DNA of 64,000 nt from Sporosarcina luteola (GTDB lineage: Bacteria > Bacillota > Bacilli > Bacillales_A > Planococcaceae): the NCBI RefSeq assembly GCF_023715585.1, contig NZ_JAMBOK010000002.1:124001-188000 (forward strand), in the 5' to 3' direction. Below are positions 61,514 through 64,000 of this stretch, piece after piece; within the stretch, counting starts at the first letter, position 1; each line of letters begins with the position of its first letter. A program made the position numbers and the translations under genes. The notes under the pieces were generated by a model. The model was not told the origin of the DNA and made no database searches. It saw only the letters and a list, made by a program, of their open reading frames with translations.

Positions 61514-62638
61514 ATGCAAAAATGGTACAGTATCTTCCCGAAAAATCGGTGGCTCAGTATTTATGCATGGGTCGTCTTTTGCCTCTTGCCGTTCTTCTTC
61601 ATCTTCCGGACATGGTCGGCGGTCGGAATTTCAGTCGGCATCGGACTTTTAGCGCTTTTCTTCATCTCTTACTTCTTTTCATTCAAGTCAAAGAGCGGCC
61701 TCGTCTATATGTGGGTCAGCTTCGAAATCGTCATCAATATCGTCATGACGCTTTTGTTCGGTTACGTGTACCTGTCCATTTTCACAGCATTCTTCATCGG
61801 GAATATCAGATCAACGGTCGGATTCTTCATCATGTATGGTCTCCATATCTTTTTTACGGTCGGAGCAATCGTCACAGGATTTTTCCTGGAGATCAACCTC
61901 TTTTTGCCGCAAGTCCATTTCATCCTTATAACGGTGATCGGCGTCATCCTGCTTCCGTTTAATCTGTACAACCGAAGCAAGCGCGAAAAGCTGGAGGATC
62001 AGCTGGAGAATGCGAATGACCGGATTTCAGAATTGATGTTGCTGGAAGAACGGGAGCGGATCGCAAGGGATCTGCATGACACGCTCGGGCAGAAATTATC
62101 GATGATCGGGTTAAAAAGCGACTTGGCCCGGAGGCTGATTTCGAAAAATCCGGAAGCGGCGGAGCAAGAACTTAACGATATCCGCCAAACGGTAAGCACA
62201 GCGCTGAAGGAAGTGCGTGAACTTGTGGCGGATATGCGTGCGACAAGGCTCGTGGATGAAGTGATGCGCGCCCGCCAAATACTGGCTGCCGCAGAAATCG
62301 AATTGAGGATTGAGGGAGACCCGGCCGTGACCCATATTCCGTCAAACTTTGAAAATGTACTCGGCATGTGCCTGAAAGAGGCGATCACGAATGTTGTAAA
62401 GCATAGTGAAGCGACGGTTTGCAATGTCATTTTCAAGCAGAAGGAAGAGGAAATGTCGATTATCGTCCATGATAACGGCAAAGGGATGAAAGCGGCAAAA
62501 TCAGTCAGCACGGGATTGAAGGGCATGAGGGAGCGTCTGGAATTTGTGAACGGCTCGCTCGAAATCGAAGAGGGGAACGGAACAACATTGACGATCCAGA
62601 TTCCGGTCGTCATTACACATCAAGTGGAGGAGGGGTAA
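61514..62638 (+). CDS. desK: Thermosensor histidine kinase DesK
   Basis: 374 aa from the ATG giving MQKWYSIFPKNRW. Five or so N-terminal helices sense membrane thickness and fluidity; the phospho-acceptor is His188 in RERIARDLHDTLGQKLS, exactly the residue number of B. subtilis DesK; the HATPase domain carries NVVKHSEA (N box), DNGKGM (G1) and GLKGMRER. Weak GGTGA site. In the cold it phosphorylates DesR. Confidence 0.93.
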   Translation: MQKWYSIFPKNRWLSIYAWVVFCLLPFFFIFRTWSAVGISVGIGLLALFFISYFFSFKSKSGLVYMWVSFEIVINIVMTLLFGYVYLSIFTAFFIGNIRSTVGFFIMYGLHIFFTVGAIVTGFFLEINLFLPQVHFILITVIGVILLPFNLYNRSKREKLEDQLENANDRISELMLLEERERIARDLHDTLGQKLSMIGLKSDLARRLISKNPEAAEQELNDIRQTVSTALKEVRELVADMRATRLVDEVMRARQILAAAEIELRIEGDPAVTHIPSNFENVLGMCLKEAITNVVKHSEATVCNVIFKQKEEEMSIIVHDNGKGMKAAKSVSTGLKGMRERLEFVNGSLEIEEGNGTTLTIQIPVVITHQVEEG

Positions 62639-62641
62639 GTC

Positions 62642-63247
62642 ATGATACGAATCGTCATTGCGGAAGACCAAGGAATGATGTTAGGCGCATTAGGCTCCCT
62701 TTTGAACATGGAAGATGATATGCAAGTCGTCGGAATGGCGCGGAACGGCGAGGAAGCGGTTCGCCTCGTGAAGGAGCAGGAACCCGACATCTGCATCATG
62801 GATATCGAGATGCCGGTCATGACCGGTTTGGATGCTGCGGAGGAACTCAGCGGGATGGATTGCAAAATCATCATCTTGACGACGTTTGCGCGGGCGGGCT
62901 ATTTCGAGCGCGCGCGAAAGGCCAAGGTCCGCGGTTATTTATTGAAAGACAGTCCGATCGAGGAGCTTGTCAGTTCCATCCATGCAATTCAGGAAGGACG
63001 CCGGATCTACGCACCTGAGCTCGTCGATATCGCGTACGAAGACGACTCGGAAAACCCGCTGACTGACCGCGAAAGCCAAGTGCTTGGCCTCGTCGCAGAG
63101 GGAAAGACGACGAAAGAAATCGCGAGTGAGCTGTTTTTAACACCAGGAACGGTGAGGAACTACATATCGGTCATTCTCGAAAAGCTGGAGGTCGGCAATC
63201 GAATTGAAGCGATTTCTCGTTTTAAGGAAAAAGGATGGTTCAAATAG
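62642..63247 (+). CDS. desR: Response regulator DesR (NarL/LuxR type)
   Basis: 201 aa; receiver domain with Asp54 (CIMDIEMPVMTG) as phosphorylation site, and a C-terminal LuxR-type HTH (LTDRESQVLGLVAEGKTTKEIASELFLTPGTVRNYISVILEKL). GGAGGAGGGG precedes the ATG 3 bp after desK. Activates des by binding the upstream dyads. Confidence 0.93.
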   Translation: MIRIVIAEDQGMMLGALGSLLNMEDDMQVVGMARNGEEAVRLVKEQEPDICIMDIEMPVMTGLDAAEELSGMDCKIIILTTFARAGYFERARKAKVRGYLLKDSPIEELVSSIHAIQEGRRIYAPELVDIAYEDDSENPLTDRESQVLGLVAEGKTTKEIASELFLTPGTVRNYISVILEKLEVGNRIEAISRFKEKGWFK

Positions 63248-63258
63248 GATGTGTTAAC

Positions 63259-63291
63259 AGGCGAAGGAGCTATTTCCTTCGCCTTTTTTTT
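63259..63291 (+). terminator. Terminator of desKR
   Basis: AGGCGAAGGA (63259-63268) pairs with TTCCTTCGCCT (63274-63284), then a T-run of seven. Confidence 0.9.
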
Positions 63292-63294
63292 AAT

Positions 63295-63442
63295 CGCGTC
63301 TCAAGCAAGCCGCCTCCGCGCCCAAAGTAGGCCGTTTCGCGCCCAAAGCAAGGCGTTCCGCGCCCAAAGTAGGCCGTTTCGCGCCCAAAGCGAGGCGTTC
63401 CGCACCCAAAGCAAGCCGCCCCGCGCACAAAGAATCTCCAAA
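63295..63442 (+). repeat. CGCGCCCAAAG-type 21-bp repeat array (array 10)
   Basis: Starts right after the desR terminator. Seven units at 63295, 63317, 63338, 63359, 63380, 63401 and 63422, exactly 21 bp apart from 63317. Core CGCGCCCAAAG; tails alternate between TAGGCCGTTT and a CAAGGCGTTC-like form in the central four units. Confidence 0.9.
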
Positions 63443-63507
63443 TTCAGAATGTCCCCTCTTCCTCCAATATGCTATGCTTTTCATAAGAATACAAAAGGGG
63501 GATCCGT

Positions 63508-64000
63508 ATGTCACAACACACATTATCCAATGCACAGGATCGTGATCGACTCGACAAACTCGCTTCTTATCGGGACGAATTTTACATACCGGCGAACGCA
63601 ATCTACATGGATGGCAACTCACTTGGTTTATTATCCAAACGGGCAGAGCGCACGCTGCACGACTTGCTCAATTCATGGAAAACGCTCGGCATTGACGGGT
63701 GGACGGAAGGGACACATCCGTGGTTTTATTTATCCGAACAGGTAGGGGAGAAAATGGCGCCGCTCGTCGGGGGAATGAAGAGCGAAGTCATTGCGACGGG
63801 CTCCACGACAACAAACCTGCATCAGCTCGTCTCTACGTTTTACAAGCCTGATGGCAATAAAACAAAAATCCTCGCCGATGAATTGAACTTTCCTTCTGAT
63901 ATCTACGCACTGAAAAGCCAGCTCCGACTAAAAGGGTACGATCCGGACACGCATCTTATCCGTATCAAAAGTCGGGACGGCCGCTATTTAAAAGAAGATG
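63508..64000 (+). CDS. kynU: Kynureninase, N-terminal part (cut by window edge)
   Basis: PLP enzyme splitting kynurenine to anthranilate and alanine in tryptophan breakdown. About 164 residues are present. [35 protein letters not shown] and [19 protein letters not shown] match the kynureninase N-terminal domain; the PLP lysine lies beyond the edge. GGGGG lies just before the ATG. Possibly the first gene of a kynurenine pathway operon continuing outside the window. Confidence 0.9.
   Translation, partial: MSQHTLSNAQDRDRLDKLASYRDEFYIPANAIYMDGNSLGLLSKRAERTLHDLLNSWKTLGIDGWTEGTHPWFYLSEQVGEKMAPLVGGMKSEVIATGSTTTNLHQLVSTFYKPDGNKTKILADELNFPSDIYALKSQLRLKGYDPDTHLIRIKSRDGRYLKED

Noticed and set aside
2508..63442. 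Reading the arrays as CRISPR
   Set aside because: Unit length is only 20-21 bp including the variable part, the variable parts are 8-12 bp, and no cas genes are present.
63251..63745. 164-aa plus-strand frame with RAQSRPFRAQ repeats
   Set aside because: It is the translation of array 10 followed by an out-of-frame shadow of kynU.

Overview
The window reads as chromosomal DNA of a low-to-mid GC Gram-positive bacterium of the Bacillales, most likely Planococcaceae and close to Sporosarcina. The grounds are strong GGAGG-type ribosome binding sites with frequent TTG and GTG starts, Bacillus-type genes (yfkAB, a YugN-like gene, ytxJ, des-desK-desR, dppABCDE-ykfABCD, a trp operon without trpG behind a T-box), and a urease whose UreC active-site numbering equals that of Sporosarcina pasteurii. 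The genus is inferred. No rRNA, tRNA, prophage, IS element or cas gene was seen.

Layout. 1-9 kb: end of an amino-acid ABC transporter, radical-SAM YfkAB, AEC permease, alpha/beta hydrolase, CtaG with a DUF2243 protein, YugN-like protein, SurA-like lipoprotein, RluF. 8.8-15.4 kb: T-box leader and trpEDCFBA. 15.4-32.4 kb: DUF4003 protein, a five-gene oligopeptide importer, then dppABCDE-ykfABCD for D-aminopeptidase, dipeptide uptake and murein peptide recycling. 32.7-43 kb: ureABCEFGD directly followed by a five-gene Opp/Nik-type importer that probably supplies nickel. 43-50 kb: thioesterase, SUKH protein, coiled-coil protein, VOC protein and a six-gene ABC exporter operon with a YtrA-like GntR repressor and a matching operator. 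50-53 kb: secreted subtilase, an RNPP-type (PlcR/NprR-like) regulator and a 52-codon gene for a secreted, PapR/Phr-like signal peptide. 53-58.5 kb: 30-aa membrane peptide, NERD nuclease-like protein between two repeat arrays, DUF2207 protein, MscL, LexA-boxed small gene, alkyltransferase-like protein. 58.5-64 kb: PAP2 phosphatase, PlsY, YtxJ, des-desK-desR and the start of kynureninase.

The least explained feature is a dispersed set of ten intergenic arrays of short degenerate repeats. Each array has five to seven units spaced exactly or almost exactly 20 or 21 bp apart, with a conserved core of about 10-12 bp and a freely varying remainder. Cores differ between arrays (GATAAC, ATGCG, ACTCGCGC and CGCGCCCAAAG types), but the spacing of about two helical turns is constant. 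Several arrays share an upstream leader. One pair sits between the trp T-box terminator and trpE, and another pair brackets the NERD gene. I know of no established function for this architecture.

Gene products work together in clear modules: Trp-starvation control of tryptophan synthesis; peptide uptake feeding YkfA/B/C muropeptide breakdown; urease with accessory proteins and a probable nickel importer; membrane-fluidity sensing by DesK/DesR acting on Des; and a probable peptide-signalled control of extracellular protease.
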